64,000 bases of DNA from Paenibacillus sp. DCT19 (GCF_003268635.1 NZ_CP029639.1:209501-273500); one strand, 5' to 3'. Counted from the stretch's first letter, positions 26,011 through 35,357 are shown. The notes: generated by a model not told the origin, from the sequence alone. Program-made: numbers and translations.

Positions 26011-28797
26011 TTGAGCACTAATATAATCGGCGTTCCATTGGAAGGGTTTGCAGACTTTAGTCGCACAGTTGCGGCAGAAGGTGCTGTATTGTTAAGAAAC
26101 AAAGGGAATATTCTTCCGATTCAGCATAACGAAAACGTTTCAGTTTTTGGTCGAATTCAGGTTAATTACTATCGCAGCGGTACAGGATCAGGTGGAAGCG
26201 TACATGTAGCATATACAACGAATCTGTTAGATGGGTTACGCAGCAAAACCAATTTAACCATCAACGAGGAACTCGCTTCGGTATATGAGAAGTGGATTGA
26301 AGCCAATCCATTCGATGATGGCGGCAAAGTATGGGCGGCAGAGCCATGGAATCAGAAGGAAATGCCTTTGACGGATGAATTGGTCGCACAGGCGAGAAGT
26401 AAATCTACCAAAGCCATTGTCGTCATCGGACGTACAGCAGGTGAAGATCAGGATAACGCAGACGCACCTGGAAGCTATCAGTTGACAGAAGATGAGCGAG
26501 CAATGCTGAAGCAGGTGACGAATCATTTTGATCAGACGATCGTAGTGCTAAACGTTTCTAACATCATTGATATGAGCTGGCTAGATGACGAGAGCTATGT
26601 GCATCCCATTCAATCGGTCATTTACTCATGGCACGGGGGCATGGAAGGTGGTAATGCCATTGCTGACGTATTGGCAGGAGACGTTACGCCAAGTGGTAAA
26701 TTAACCGATACGATTGCGTATTCCATTAATGATTATCCTTCAACGAGTAACTACGGGAATGAGTTCAAGAACCTGTATCAAGAGGATATCTACGTAGGCT
26801 ATCGTTATTTCGAAACGTTTCGACCTGAAAAAGTTCAATTTGAATTCGGTTATGGATTATCGTACACCACGTTTGCAACCGAATTTGAAGAGGCTAAAAG
26901 TATCTCCAAAGAAGGAGAATCCTTCATTGAGGTGAATGTAAACGTAACCAATACAGGAAATACGTATGCCGGTAAAGAAGTTATTCAGGTGTACTACGAA
27001 GCGCCGCAAGGCAAGCTAGGCCAACCTCTAAAATCATTAGCTGCATTTGGGAAAACCAAACTGCTTCAGCCTGGAGCATCGGAGCGTCTGAAGATCAGTT
27101 TCCCGCTTCATACCATGGCATCTTACGATGATGAGGGTGTAACAGGTCACGCATCTGCGTATGTATTAGAAGAAGGTACGTATCGCCTGCATGTAGGGAC
27201 AAGTGTCAAACAAGTCGAACACATTCTTGTCGATGGTCAAGATGGCTATGTGGTGGAGGCGCTTCAGGTTGTGGAGCAGCTTCAAGAAGTTATGGCGCCG
27301 ACAGAAGACTTTACACGTATGAAGCCAGGTGCACGCAAGGGAGACGGCTCATATGAACTGGTGTACACTGCGGTACCGAATCGCCAAGTTTCTATAGCTG
27401 AGCGGATCAAGCAAAATCTGCCGCAAGCTTTGGAGCAAACAGGCAATCAAGGTTACAAGCTGAGAGATGTCAAGGATGGCAAAGTGAGTCTGGAAGCCTT
27501 TATTGCACAGTTAAGTGATCAAGATCTGGCTGCCATTATTAGAGGTGAAGGAATGAGTAGTCCACTCGTGACCTCCGGTACGGCATCTGCATTTGGTGGA
27601 GTTAGCGACAGTTTGTTCAATTATGGCATTCCAGTGGCGTGTACGGCAGACGGCCCATCCGGTATTCGTATGGATAGTGGAGAGAAGGCAACGCAGGTTT
27701 CCATCGGAACGCTGTTAGCAGCGACATGGAATACAGAGCTAGTCGAAGAACTGTATGTGTTGGAAGGGCAGGAACTCTTGAGAAACCAAGTGGACACCTT
27801 GCTGGGACCTGGACTAAATATCCGCCGCAGTCCGCTAAATGGACGTAACTTTGAATATTTCTCAGAAGATCCGCTGATCTCGGGTGTATTTGCTGCGGCA
27901 TGTACGAAAGGCATCATGAAAGGCGGCTCTAACGCCACGTTGAAGCACTTTGCATGTAATAACCAAGAGAAACACCGGAGTAAAGTTGACGCAGTTGTAT
28001 CTGAACGTGCGCTCCGTGAGATTTATCTGAAAGGCTTCGAGATCGCTGTGAAGCAAGGCGGCGCGAGTTCAATCATGACTTCCTACAACCCGATTAACGG
28101 TCACTGGGCCGCTTCCAATTATGATCTGAATACAACCGTTCTTCGCGGAGAATGGGGCTTCCAGGGAATTGTAATGACCGACTGGTGGGCGATTATGAAT
28201 GATGTCGTTGAAGGTGGAGAAGCTGACCGGAAATACACGAACTGGATGATCCGCGCTCAGAATGACCTATACATGGTTGTTCCTAACTATGGGGCAGAGA
28301 TTAACGGCTGGGATGACAACACCATTGAATCTTTGGAAAATGGAACCTTAACTCGTGGTGAGCTGCAGCGTTCTGCTAAGAACATCTGTACGTTCATTAT
28401 GAATGCGCCAGTCTTCTCCCGCAAACATGAGATTTTGGAGACCATTGCTTCATTCCAAGCGAATGAATCTCTTTCAACCCAACAGGCTCAAGCGCTCGCT
28501 GAGAATACACAAGTGAAACCTGCTGTGAACGAACCTGTATATATGAAGGTAGACCAAGCAGGACAATATCGAATCATCGTACAGATCATGTCTCCAGAGC
28601 CTGAGCTTGCTCAAAGTGCTTGTAATGTGCTGTTGAACGACCAATTGATGACAACGATCCAAACGAATGGTACGGAAGGAAAATGGATCAGACAGAAGCT
28701 TGTCAAAGTAGAGCTTGCAGCCGGCGTGTACGAATTGAAGTTAGATTTCACTAAACCAGGCTTGCAGATCGACTGGATCGAGTTTAAACCACTGTAA
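26011..28797 (+). CDS. GH3 beta-glucosidase with permuted domain order
   Basis: The start is TTG 26011 with AGGAGGG seven bases before it. The 928-residue cytoplasmic protein has the parts of a GH3 glycosidase in reversed order. The alpha/beta C-domain comes first (AAEGAVLLRNKGNILP near residue 20, SWHGGMEGGNAIADVLAG, GYGLSYTTF near 285). A fibronectin-III-like domain follows (VTNTGNTYAGKEVIQVYY). Only then comes the TIM-barrel N-domain (about 500-790), with ADGPSGIR, LGPGLNIRRSPLNGRNFEY, and VMTDWW carrying the nucleophile Asp near residue 723. The last 85 residues form an extra beta-sandwich-like piece, CBM6/35-like by pattern (GQYRIIVQIM, then LKLDFTKPGLQIDWIEFKPL). Such permuted GH3 enzymes are known. 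The substrate is probably a beta-glucoside or related oligosaccharide. Confidence 0.9.
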   Translation: MSTNIIGVPLEGFADFSRTVAAEGAVLLRNKGNILPIQHNENVSVFGRIQVNYYRSGTGSGGSVHVAYTTNLLDGLRSKTNLTINEELASVYEKWIEANPFDDGGKVWAAEPWNQKEMPLTDELVAQARSKSTKAIVVIGRTAGEDQDNADAPGSYQLTEDERAMLKQVTNHFDQTIVVLNVSNIIDMSWLDDESYVHPIQSVIYSWHGGMEGGNAIADVLAGDVTPSGKLTDTIAYSINDYPSTSNYGNEFKNLYQEDIYVGYRYFETFRPEKVQFEFGYGLSYTTFATEFEEAKSISKEGESFIEVNVNVTNTGNTYAGKEVIQVYYEAPQGKLGQPLKSLAAFGKTKLLQPGASERLKISFPLHTMASYDDEGVTGHASAYVLEEGTYRLHVGTSVKQVEHILVDGQDGYVVEALQVVEQLQEVMAPTEDFTRMKPGARKGDGSYELVYTAVPNRQVSIAERIKQNLPQALEQTGNQGYKLRDVKDGKVSLEAFIAQLSDQDLAAIIRGEGMSSPLVTSGTASAFGGVSDSLFNYGIPVACTADGPSGIRMDSGEKATQVSIGTLLAATWNTELVEELYVLEGQELLRNQVDTLLGPGLNIRRSPLNGRNFEYFSEDPLISGVFAAACTKGIMKGGSNATLKHFACNNQEKHRSKVDAVVSERALREIYLKGFEIAVKQGGASSIMTSYNPINGHWAASNYDLNTTVLRGEWGFQGIVMTDWWAIMNDVVEGGEADRKYTNWMIRAQNDLYMVVPNYGAEINGWDDNTIESLENGTLTRGELQRSAKNICTFIMNAPVFSRKHEILETIASFQANESLSTQQAQALAENTQVKPAVNEPVYMKVDQAGQYRIIVQIMSPEPELAQSACNVLLNDQLMTTIQTNGTEGKWIRQKLVKVELAAGVYELKLDFTKPGLQIDWIEFKPL

Positions 28798-28817
28798 GGT
28801 CAGGAGTGTTGCAAGGA

Positions 28818-29012
28818 ATGAGAAGGTACAATTTTTGGAGTCCACTACTGCTGATTGCGGTGGCGCTGATTACGAGAAGCCTGGTCACAAACCTAGGCTT
28901 AGTGTTCGGTATGTCGCATGAAGCAGCGAGTAACATTGCCATTATTGCCATGATCATTGCCGCACTGATCATGTTTAATCGCTTGACCAAGGCTCGTCGT
29001 AATCGTAAATAA
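28818..29012 (+). CDS. Small two-helix membrane protein
   Basis: The 64-residue product (MRRYNFWSPLLLIAVALITR onwards) has two hydrophobic segments and a basic C-terminus (KARRNRK), which suggests both ends face the cytoplasm. AGGAG lies 11 bases before ATG 28818. It follows the GH3 gene by 20 bases and is probably co-transcribed with it. I do not recognise a named family. Confidence 0.6.
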   Translation: MRRYNFWSPLLLIAVALITRSLVTNLGLVFGMSHEAASNIAIIAMIIAALIMFNRLTKARRNRK

Positions 29013-29047
29013 GCTTGTAGCTTTAACGAACAGGAGTATTAGAAGAA

Positions 29048-29074
29048 GGCACCCGCGAGGGTGTCTTTTCTTTA
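29048..29074 (+). terminator. Probable terminator after the GH3 operon
   Basis: GGCACCC/GGGTGTC stem with a short loop, followed by TTTTCTTT. Confidence 0.65.
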
Positions 29075-29206
29075 TCGTTGTTTAAGGAGGTTTGGATGGT
29101 TATACAGGTTATGGCGATGATGAAGTGACGGATATCACAAATGTGCTATAATTGAACTATTCAGCCTGGAAAAGTACTGGCTATGGATGGGAGAGGTAAC
29201 TGATCT

Positions 29207-29434
29207 ATGCAGGTATTTGAAGACTGGAACCAGAAAGTGAAAAAAACGTTTAATGCAACGAATCCAACGGCTGTACTTACAGTTGCCGAAGCGGGCAGCG
29301 CATTAGGTTTATCGAAAGACCAGATGAAGCTGTACGTGGATAAAAATAAGTTGACCAAGGTTCCGATTATGAGGAGTATACACAGATACCTCTTACTGAA
29401 GAGCGAGATCGATGACATCGTTAATAAACGTTAA
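29207..29434 (+). CDS. Small helix-turn-helix-like protein
   Basis: The 75-residue protein has the look of an excisionase/MerR-type winged helix: LTVAEAGSALGLSKDQMKLYV could be the HTH, followed by a wing-like strand RSIHRYLLLKSEI. GGGAGAGG lies ten bases before the ATG. There is no neighbour in the same operon, and no phage or integrase context, so it is not a phage excisionase by location. DNA binding is inferred from pattern only. Confidence 0.55.
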   Translation: MQVFEDWNQKVKKTFNATNPTAVLTVAEAGSALGLSKDQMKLYVDKNKLTKVPIMRSIHRYLLLKSEIDDIVNKR

Positions 29435-29544
29435 TTGCATAAGAGTATGACATCAGCCATTTAACCGATTTGTATTTCGGAAAGTGGTTATTTTTTTTAT
29501 GATTAGCTTATTGTGCCTAGACCTTGTACAGAGAGGGGATTAGC

Positions 29545-30108
29545 ATGAATACCTTATCAGGCTGGTTATATAATCGGGTGAATTGGAAGTGGATTGTGTC
29601 TGCAATTGTGCTGTTTGCCTGCTTTATCGTATTTATTTTGCCTTGGCAGGCTGCGGAGTCCAAAGAGGCCACCGGAGGAGGAGAATCTCCGGATTCGTCC
29701 TTCTGGTATACTGCGGATGATCTTTATCAAATGGCAGAAAGCTATGGGGAGACTGGACGCAGTGCCTATATCTATGCCAGGTTTACATTTGATCTTATCT
29801 GGCCGTTAGCCTATCTCTTTTTATTGGTAGTGCTGATATCGGCACTCTACCGGGTGCTCCCTGCTAGGAGTCACTGGCGTAAACTAAATCTGCTTCCACT
29901 GGGTGGTTGGGCTTGTGATATGTTAGAAAATATAGGAGCTTCGATCACAATGTATCGTTATCCCCTCCCCACACCTGTCATTGCCGAGCTAACCCCGGTA
30001 TTTACGCTCGTTAAGTGGTGCCTGATCTATGCTTGTTTTGCCGCACTCGTACCAGGGGTCGTTCTTACGATTATCCATTACGTCCGCCTCCGGCTGAATA
30101 AGAGATAA
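29545..30108 (+). CDS. Hypothetical four-helix membrane protein
   Basis: I start at ATG 29545 (GAGAGGGG nine bases before), not at the in-frame start 29524. The 187-residue product has four hydrophobic helices near residues 18-38, 83-106, 120-140 and 155-178. A polar, probably extracellular loop rich in Glu, Ser and Gly follows helix 1 (ESKEATGGGESPDSSFWY). I do not recognise a named family or catalytic motif. It is monocistronic. Confidence 0.6.
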   Translation: MNTLSGWLYNRVNWKWIVSAIVLFACFIVFILPWQAAESKEATGGGESPDSSFWYTADDLYQMAESYGETGRSAYIYARFTFDLIWPLAYLFLLVVLISALYRVLPARSHWRKLNLLPLGGWACDMLENIGASITMYRYPLPTPVIAELTPVFTLVKWCLIYACFAALVPGVVLTIIHYVRLRLNKR

Positions 30109-30158
30109 AGTCGTGATTAAAGGATAACATCGATAAAGGATAAAATCAGTATGATAGG

Positions 30159-30270
30159 ACAATCCTACCTCAGGTAGCTATTGTTCAATACGGAGGATGG
30201 CGAAAGAACTGATGGAGCTAGATCTCTGCTTGCCAAAGGGACAAACTGTCATTTATACTCTTGGCGCAAG
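30159..30270 (+). other. Cluster of hairpins upstream of the VOC gene
   Basis: The spacer holds a hairpin ACAATCCTACC/GGTAGCTATTGT (30159-30184), then CTTGCCAA with TTGGCGCAAG (30229-30270) enclosing GACA-AAC-TGTC (30240-30250). No T-run follows, so these are not ordinary terminators. A structured 5' leader of the VOC gene mRNA is possible. Confidence 0.4.
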
Positions 30271-30316
30271 GTCTTAGCATGACACGAATATATGAGTCCA
30301 AGGAGATGAATAATGC

Positions 30317-30745
30317 ATGGCAATCAGCTTGAATGTGTATCTAGTAACGGATGGTAATGGTCGTGAGGCAGTGGAGTTCTACAAAGAGGTGTTTAATGCA
30401 GAGGTACTAGCAATCCAGACGTTTGGTGAAGGGCCGTCTAGCCCAGATCATCCGATTCCACCTGAAGCCAAAGACCGTATTATGCATGCCTCCTTGCAGA
30501 TTGGTGGCTCTGTATTGATGCTATCTGATACGTTCCCGGGCATGGAGCACACCATTGGCAACCATATTACCGTTACAGTGAACACAGACACGGCCGATGA
30601 GGCAACAAGCATTTTCAACAAGTTGGAAGTTGGCGGAGAAGTGAAAATGCCGATTCAAGAGACCTTTTGGAGCCCAGCCTACGGCTCGGTGACCGATAAG
30701 TATGGTGTTCAGTTCCAAATTAGCTGTACGCCGAGCAACGCGTAA
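30317..30745 (+). CDS. VOC-family protein (PhnB/glyoxalase-like)
   Basis: The 142-residue protein is a single-subunit VOC fold of the PhnB/YjdN type: LNVYLVTDGNGREAVEFYKEVF at the start, then MHASLQIGGSVLMLSD, and a closing WSPAYGSVTDKYGVQFQI. These proteins dimerise to form a metal or small-molecule site, but many lack a full metal-ligand set and have no known reaction. AAGGAG lies 11 bases before the ATG, slightly long. The gene stands alone behind a spacer with several hairpins. Confidence 0.82.
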   Translation: MAISLNVYLVTDGNGREAVEFYKEVFNAEVLAIQTFGEGPSSPDHPIPPEAKDRIMHASLQIGGSVLMLSDTFPGMEHTIGNHITVTVNTDTADEATSIFNKLEVGGEVKMPIQETFWSPAYGSVTDKYGVQFQISCTPSNA

Positions 30746-30767
30746 TCTCATAGCCTTATAAATTTAG

Positions 30768-30808
30768 AAAACCTCATGGACATCAGCAAGATCGTCCTGA
30801 GGTTTTTT
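30768..30808. terminator. Terminator, probably bidirectional
   Basis: AAAACCTCA/TGAGGTTTT with inner GGAC/GTCC, followed by T-run on plus. The convergent gene at 30865 may use the other strand. Confidence 0.78.
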
Positions 30809-30864
30809 GGTTTTATTTCAACAGAATATCGCATTGTACAAGCAGCAAAGCGGCCTGTAGTGGG

Positions 30865-31743
30865 TTAGCCTTCTTTTTGAATCTTGGATGGGTTGTTGAT
30901 TTTGTAAGGAACCGGATTGCGAGTGAGCTTCTTCTTAATGATTTTGGCTTCAAAAGAAAGAATGTCCCCCACTTCAAGCTCCTGCTTCTTCATTGTGGCA
31001 CTGTGGCTAGACCAGGCTTCGCCAATTTCAATCAGTTCGGGCTCAGTAATCGCCACCGCTTCATAAATAATAACTTCATCGTCATTATCCGAGAAGTGAT
31101 TCGGAACAGTCGTGAATTCTTTAACCACAGCAGACATCTTCACTTTGCCGTCTGGCAGATCAATCTTAATCGCCTTTGATTTACTTGCGGTTTTTGCTTT
31201 GGGTTTGGCTTCCCCAGTAGTACTGTTTTGGGGGCCAACATACTCCTCGACCAATCCATCCGGATCACCGACAAGACCCGAAACGCGGTGATTATCATCA
31301 TCGATGTAGTCCATATGATCCGGGTATTCGGAAGGAATCGTTACCGTTGATGGTGCAGATGCTTCCACATTCGGTTCATCTTGAGCGCTAGGCTCGTCCT
31401 CTGATGTCGCCGTAGATGTCGTTGTTGTGGTCGATTCGCTCACCTTGCCCGTCCCTGCTCCTGCCAAACCTCTAGCACTGTAGCTGGACGCCTGCATTTC
31501 CTTCAAATACGAAGGGTGGATGCAGTGCTTCTGATCGTTATCCAGTTGAATAACCGCAGCCATATGATCGACATAACCCAGGATGGTACAGGGCAGATTG
31601 AGCCCGTTTCCTTTATAATAAAACGTTTTGAGCTTGGTAGCTTTCCCCGATAGCAATCCCCACTCCTGACATTTTTCAATGAGTTCCTCTTCGTTTTCGA
31701 GCGCTGTATACTGTTGTGGTTCAATTATAAAAGCATATGTCAT
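30865..31743 (-). CDS. Hypothetical acidic protein with disordered middle
   Basis: The 292-residue cytoplasmic protein has a compact N-terminal part (residues 1-85, IEPQQYTALENEEELIEKCQEWGLL). A low-complexity Ser/Thr/Glu/Pro linker follows (about 100-200, including ESTTTTTSTATSEDEPSAQ and a Lys/Ala-rich PKAKTASKSKA). It ends in a C-terminal domain of strands (KVKMSAVVKEFTTV, then LEVGDILSFEAKIIKK). I see no known domain or catalytic motif. The start ATG has only AAAGGCGG at moderate spacing. It is single, with convergent and divergent neighbours. Confidence 0.65.
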   Translation of the reverse strand: MTYAFIIEPQQYTALENEEELIEKCQEWGLLSGKATKLKTFYYKGNGLNLPCTILGYVDHMAAVIQLDNDQKHCIHPSYLKEMQASSYSARGLAGAGTGKVSESTTTTTSTATSEDEPSAQDEPNVEASAPSTVTIPSEYPDHMDYIDDDNHRVSGLVGDPDGLVEEYVGPQNSTTGEAKPKAKTASKSKAIKIDLPDGKVKMSAVVKEFTTVPNHFSDNDDEVIIYEAVAITEPELIEIGEAWSSHSATMKKQELEVGDILSFEAKIIKKKLTRNPVPYKINNPSKIQKEG

Positions 31744-31975
31744 AACGCATTTCCGCCTTTCTCTGGTTCTCTATGTTCATCGTTTCCAAATTACAATCAG
31801 TGTATCACAAAAGTACACCGCGACATAAACTTATCCGAGCGTTTGCAACGAGTGTCTATGGTATAATTTCTCTGAGATAGACAACGTTAAACGTGTGTAT
31901 ACAATTAGCAAGCCGTGTACCCAGGTATACCTTGTGTGCCGTACATATACCCAACTTCTGCGGGAGGTAACTTCG

Positions 31976-32515
31976 ATGAATCTAAAAGTAAATCATCAAC
32001 TTCTATGGCCTTTAGTAGGCATCGCCATTGGGACGAGTATCGGTATTGCTACGAACCAGACAGCTTTAGGTGTTGCATTCGGGATCACCCTTGGCATATT
32101 AATCGGATCTGTTGTTAGCAAAAGAATCCGTTCTGATTCGGATGAAATGCTCCGTGAACATGTGAGTGAATTGATTAAACCGAGGGACTGGCATGAAGCA
32201 CTCCAGCACTCGGAAGATCATCCTGTACTTATTTTTAAACATAGCACGACCTGCCCGACTAGCGCCCGCGCCTACCGAGAATTTATGGCCTTTGTAGGCT
32301 CCAACGCATCCGAGTCTGGACAGCGCATGGACTACCATATTGTCAAAGTGATCGAAAGTCGTGCGCTTTCTCGCCACATTGCAGAAGAGACAGCGGTTAT
32401 CCATCAATCACCACAGGTGCTGTTACTTGAACAGGGGCGTGTCATCCAACATACGTCACACGGTAAAATCACGAAAAAGAGATTAACTCAGTGGGCCCAA
32501 GATCCGTTTAGTTAA
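31976..32515 (+). CDS. Membrane-anchored YtxJ-like bacilliredoxin
   Basis: I start at ATG 31976, where GGGAGG precedes at eight bases, rather than at 31895. The 179-residue protein has two N-terminal hydrophobic segments (LLWPLVGIAIGTSIGIA and LGVAFGITLGILIGSVV), then a YtxJ/DUF2847 domain. In it HSTTCPTSARAYREF holds the single active Cys at residue 93. YtxJ proteins are monothiol bacilliredoxins that remove bacillithiol from oxidised proteins; B. subtilis YtxJ is about 108 residues and soluble. Here the same domain is tethered to the membrane by an added two-helix hairpin, which is unusual and may place it next to membrane-protein thiols. Confidence 0.8.
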   Translation: MNLKVNHQLLWPLVGIAIGTSIGIATNQTALGVAFGITLGILIGSVVSKRIRSDSDEMLREHVSELIKPRDWHEALQHSEDHPVLIFKHSTTCPTSARAYREFMAFVGSNASESGQRMDYHIVKVIESRALSRHIAEETAVIHQSPQVLLLEQGRVIQHTSHGKITKKRLTQWAQDPFS

Positions 32516-32602
32516 TAAAGAATGATTAGCCCAGCAAGGTAGCGAACCATCAGCTGTGATTTGGAGGTGTGACTTCCAAACAAGCTATCCCAATCTAAAA
32601 TG

Positions 32603-32643
32603 AAACGCCGTTCCCTCTTCACGAGGAGAACGGCGTTTTTTTT
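32603..32643. terminator. Bidirectional terminator between YtxJ and melA
   Basis: AAACGCCGTTC/GAACGGCGTTT with inner CCTC/GAGG and eight T. Confidence 0.9.
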
Positions 32644-32648
32644 ATGAA

Positions 32649-33949
32649 TTATGATGTGAATTTTGGCAACCAGTCACCGTGAGCTTCGATCAATTCATCA
32701 CACATGGCAACAATGTCGTCGATGGACAATTCAGCAGCCGTATGTGGATCAAGCATTGCGGCATGATAGATGTGATCCTTTTTCCCTGTGATTGCAGCTT
32801 CAATCGTTAGCAGTTGAGTGTTGATGTTGGTACGATTCAGTGCTGCCAGCTGTGGTGGCAGATCGCCGATGTACGTTGGGCTGATGCCAGATCCGTCGAC
32901 GAGACAAGGCACCTCTACACATGCTTCACGAGGCAGGTTCGTGATCAGCCCGTTATTCATGACATTACCGCCGATTTTGTACGGACGGTTCGTCTCCATA
33001 GCCTCCATAATATGCGAAGCGTACTCCCGGCTACGGGTGTGCTCGATGTTTTCACTGGCAAACAGCTTCTCGCGCATTTCCTTCCAGCCTTCAATCTGAT
33101 TCACGCAGCGACGTGGATATTCATCCAGTGGAATGTTGAACCGTTCAATCAGTTCAGGATAGTTACGTTTGATAAAGTAAGGGTGGTACTCAGCGTTATG
33201 CTCGGAGGATTCCGTTACATAGTAGCCAAAACGTTGCATCAGCTCAAAACGAACCATGTCATCATGCTGTTCCTTCTGTTTTTCCTTCGCCAGACGTTTG
33301 ATCTCTGGATAGAGATCCTGTCCATCACGTGTTACCTCAAGCAACCATGCCATATGGTTTATACCCGCAATCTTAGCAACCACACCAGTCTGATCAATCC
33401 CAAGCGCATCAAACAGATGAGGCACACATACCTGCACACTATGACACAGTCCTACCGTTTTGATGCCGCCATGCACGTTCATGACATTGGTGAGCACGGC
33501 CATCGGATTCGTGTAGTTCAAGAACCAAGCATCTGGGCACACTTCCTGCATATCCCGTGCAAAATCGAGCATTACTGGAATGGTACGCAGGTTACGGAAA
33601 ATCCCCCAATGCCAAGCGTGTCAGCAATTGTCTGGCGCAGCCCATATTTCTTCGGAATTTCAAAATCGGTAATGGTACATGGATCATATCCGCCCACTTG
33701 AATTGCATTAATGACATATTTCGCTCCGCGAAGAGCTTCTTTGCGATCCGTATATACTTTCACGCTACAGCGACTTCCCAGAGAACGTGCCATGCTGGTT
33801 AACAAACGCTCCGAATCGCTCAGGCGCTCGGCATCAATATCATACAAAGCCAGCTCAAAATCTTGTAGTGCTTCGGTCATCATAACGTCACCTAGTACAT
33901 TTTTGACAAAGACGGTGCTTCCCGCACCGAGGAATGTAATTTTGCTCAT
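32649..33949 (-). pseudogene. melA: GH4 alpha-galactosidase, split by one frameshift
   Basis: Two frames (33572-33949 and 32649-33572) join into a 433-residue GH4 enzyme very like B. subtilis MelA (432 residues). The N-terminus has the NAD-binding ITFLGAGST. The second part has LNYTNPMA, GLCHSVQVC (metal-binding Cys and His), GINHMAWLLE and SSEHNAEYHPYF. The frame is lost in a run of five G (plus-strand C 33603-33607), where six would restore GIGGIFRNLRTIPVML across the junction. GH4 enzymes use NAD and Mn(II) in a redox hydrolysis of alpha-galactosides such as melibiose. GGGAGG precedes the ATG at 33949. The reading frame on both sides is otherwise intact, so a sequence error or very recent mutation is likely. 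An AraC regulator is divergent. Confidence 0.88.
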
Positions 33950-34142
33950 CTAAAGTTCAGCCTCCCTGAATTTGTTGTACCTTCACTATAGGCTCATTGG
34001 AGGCGGATAACTATGGTGCAACCTATCTTAAATATGGCATAATCCCATTTTTGGTGTCGCTTACATAGATAATATGACCCATTTACCTGTTATAATATTA
34101 ACAACAATCATTGATGCGTATTGAGGGAAGGAAGTGCGTGAG

Positions 34143-34985
34143 ATGAGTCGAATTGAAATGAATGTGGTTTCTTTAGACTGGACACAGATGGAGCTGGTGC
34201 TGCTATTTTTCGGATGGGAGGACTGTGAGCCATCTCATTATTGGGGTCCAGGTGTCCGCGACTCCTACATTATTCATTACATTCATGAAGGGCGAGGCAT
34301 GGTGCAGATGGAGAACCGGGAATACCATCTCTCGCCAGGACAGGGATTTGTCATTGTCCCGGATACGATTATCCACTATGAGGCAGATGCAAGTGATCCG
34401 TGGACGTATTCTTGGTTTGGATTCAGAGGTGTGCATGCCAAAACATTTATGCAGCGAGCCTATCTAAGTCCGGAACACCCTGTGTTTGAAGCTCAAGACC
34501 CCATATGGTTTGATCAGTTGTATACTGACATAGTTCAGGCCTCGTCACGGCATGGCGGCGATATATTTAGCCAAAGCCTGTTATATCGGTTAATTGCGGA
34601 GCTGATTGCTTCTTCTCCCAAGACGGAAGAAAAGACGGATCGTCCTGTGTCCACCAAGGAAGAATATATTCGTCAGGCTCTACAATATATGGAGAACCGG
34701 TACAGTCAGAAAACCTCGATCCTAGATATCGCGCAATCTGTTGGGCTGGATCGTACTTATCTCTCCGGGCTTTTCAAGGAGCGGTATGGCAAGTCACTTC
34801 AGGCTTTCTTCCTTGAATATCGGATCAACCGCGCGGCTGAGCTACTGCAAAATCCTGTATTATCTATTAGTGAGGTAGCCCATTCAGTGGGATATACCGA
34901 TCCGCTGTTATTTTCTAAGATGTTCAAACGGGTAACAGGAGTATCTCCCAAAGCATCTAGATTACAGCCTAATCCAACCATATAG
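34143..34985 (+). CDS. AraC-family regulator, probably of melA
   Basis: The product of about 280 residues has an N-terminal cupin (HYIHEGRGMVQMENREYHL, then GFVIVPDTIIHYEAD) and a C-terminal AraC double HTH (ILDIAQSVGLDRTYLSGLFK and ISEVAHSVGYTDPLLFSKMF). This is the arrangement of sugar-responsive activators such as MelR, RafR and MsmR. Its divergent position to the alpha-galactosidase gene makes it the likely melA regulator. GTG 34134 is an alternative start, but it sits only two bases from GGAAGG, so ATG 34143 (GGAAG eight bases before) is preferred. A TATAAT at 34091 may be its -10 element. Confidence 0.87.
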   Translation: MSRIEMNVVSLDWTQMELVLLFFGWEDCEPSHYWGPGVRDSYIIHYIHEGRGMVQMENREYHLSPGQGFVIVPDTIIHYEADASDPWTYSWFGFRGVHAKTFMQRAYLSPEHPVFEAQDPIWFDQLYTDIVQASSRHGGDIFSQSLLYRLIAELIASSPKTEEKTDRPVSTKEEYIRQALQYMENRYSQKTSILDIAQSVGLDRTYLSGLFKERYGKSLQAFFLEYRINRAAELLQNPVLSISEVAHSVGYTDPLLFSKMFKRVTGVSPKASRLQPNPTI

Positions 34986-35017
34986 ATGGATTATTTTAAT
35001 TTCATGTAATAAAAGTT

Positions 35018-35046
35018 TTGAACATTATCAGTCTGCCAGCTATACT
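35018..35046 (+). promoter_or_regulatory. Promoter of the B12-controlled transporter operon
   Basis: TTGAAC, 17 bases, TATACT. Transcription would start about 20 bases before the riboswitch. Confidence 0.7.
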
Positions 35047-35072
35047 TGTACAGAAACCAATTGAATATGTGG

Positions 35073-35238
35073 AATTAGGTGCTTTATCGATTCGGATAAA
35101 AGCTTAATAGGGAAGTCCGGTGTAATACCGGCGCGGTCCCGCCACTGTAACAGAGGAGTCATACAGCGTATTGCCACTGGTGTAAGCCGGGAAGGTGCTG
35201 TCTGACGATGATTCTGGAGCCAGGAGACCTGCCTAATT
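35073..35238 (+). promoter_or_regulatory. Cobalamin riboswitch
   Basis: The closing stem AATTAGG/CCTAATT (35073-35079 and 35232-35238) encloses the class signatures in order: TAATAGGGAA, GGTCCCGCCACTGT, a second GCCACTG, AAGCCGGGAAGG, and the B12 box AGCCAGGAGACCTGCC. It is followed by an intrinsic terminator at 35318-35357, so adenosyl- or methylcobalamin should shut down the ABC transporter operon by transcription attenuation. Confidence 0.95.
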
Positions 35239-35317
35239 TAACGACACGTTAGTAACCTACGGGAGATAGGAAGGTGTTTAGAGAAGCATGATTTTTTCTG
35301 AAAATCTGTCTATTTAA

Positions 35318-35357
35318 GGCGTCCTTAACCGGTAACACGGAGAAGGGCGTTTTTTTG
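35318..35357 (+). terminator. Riboswitch expression-platform terminator
   Basis: CGTCCTT/AAGGGCG (one T.G pair) and inner CCG/CGG are followed by seven T. It lies between the riboswitch and the permease start. Confidence 0.75.

Noticed and set aside
29207..29434. Prophage or integrative element marked by an excisionase-like protein
   Set aside because: No integrase, att repeats, phage genes or composition change are near it.
32814..33701. Long open frame of 295 codons on the plus strand
   Set aside because: It lies wholly antisense to melA, has unusual composition and no domain or SD; it is a shadow of strong codon bias in the real gene.
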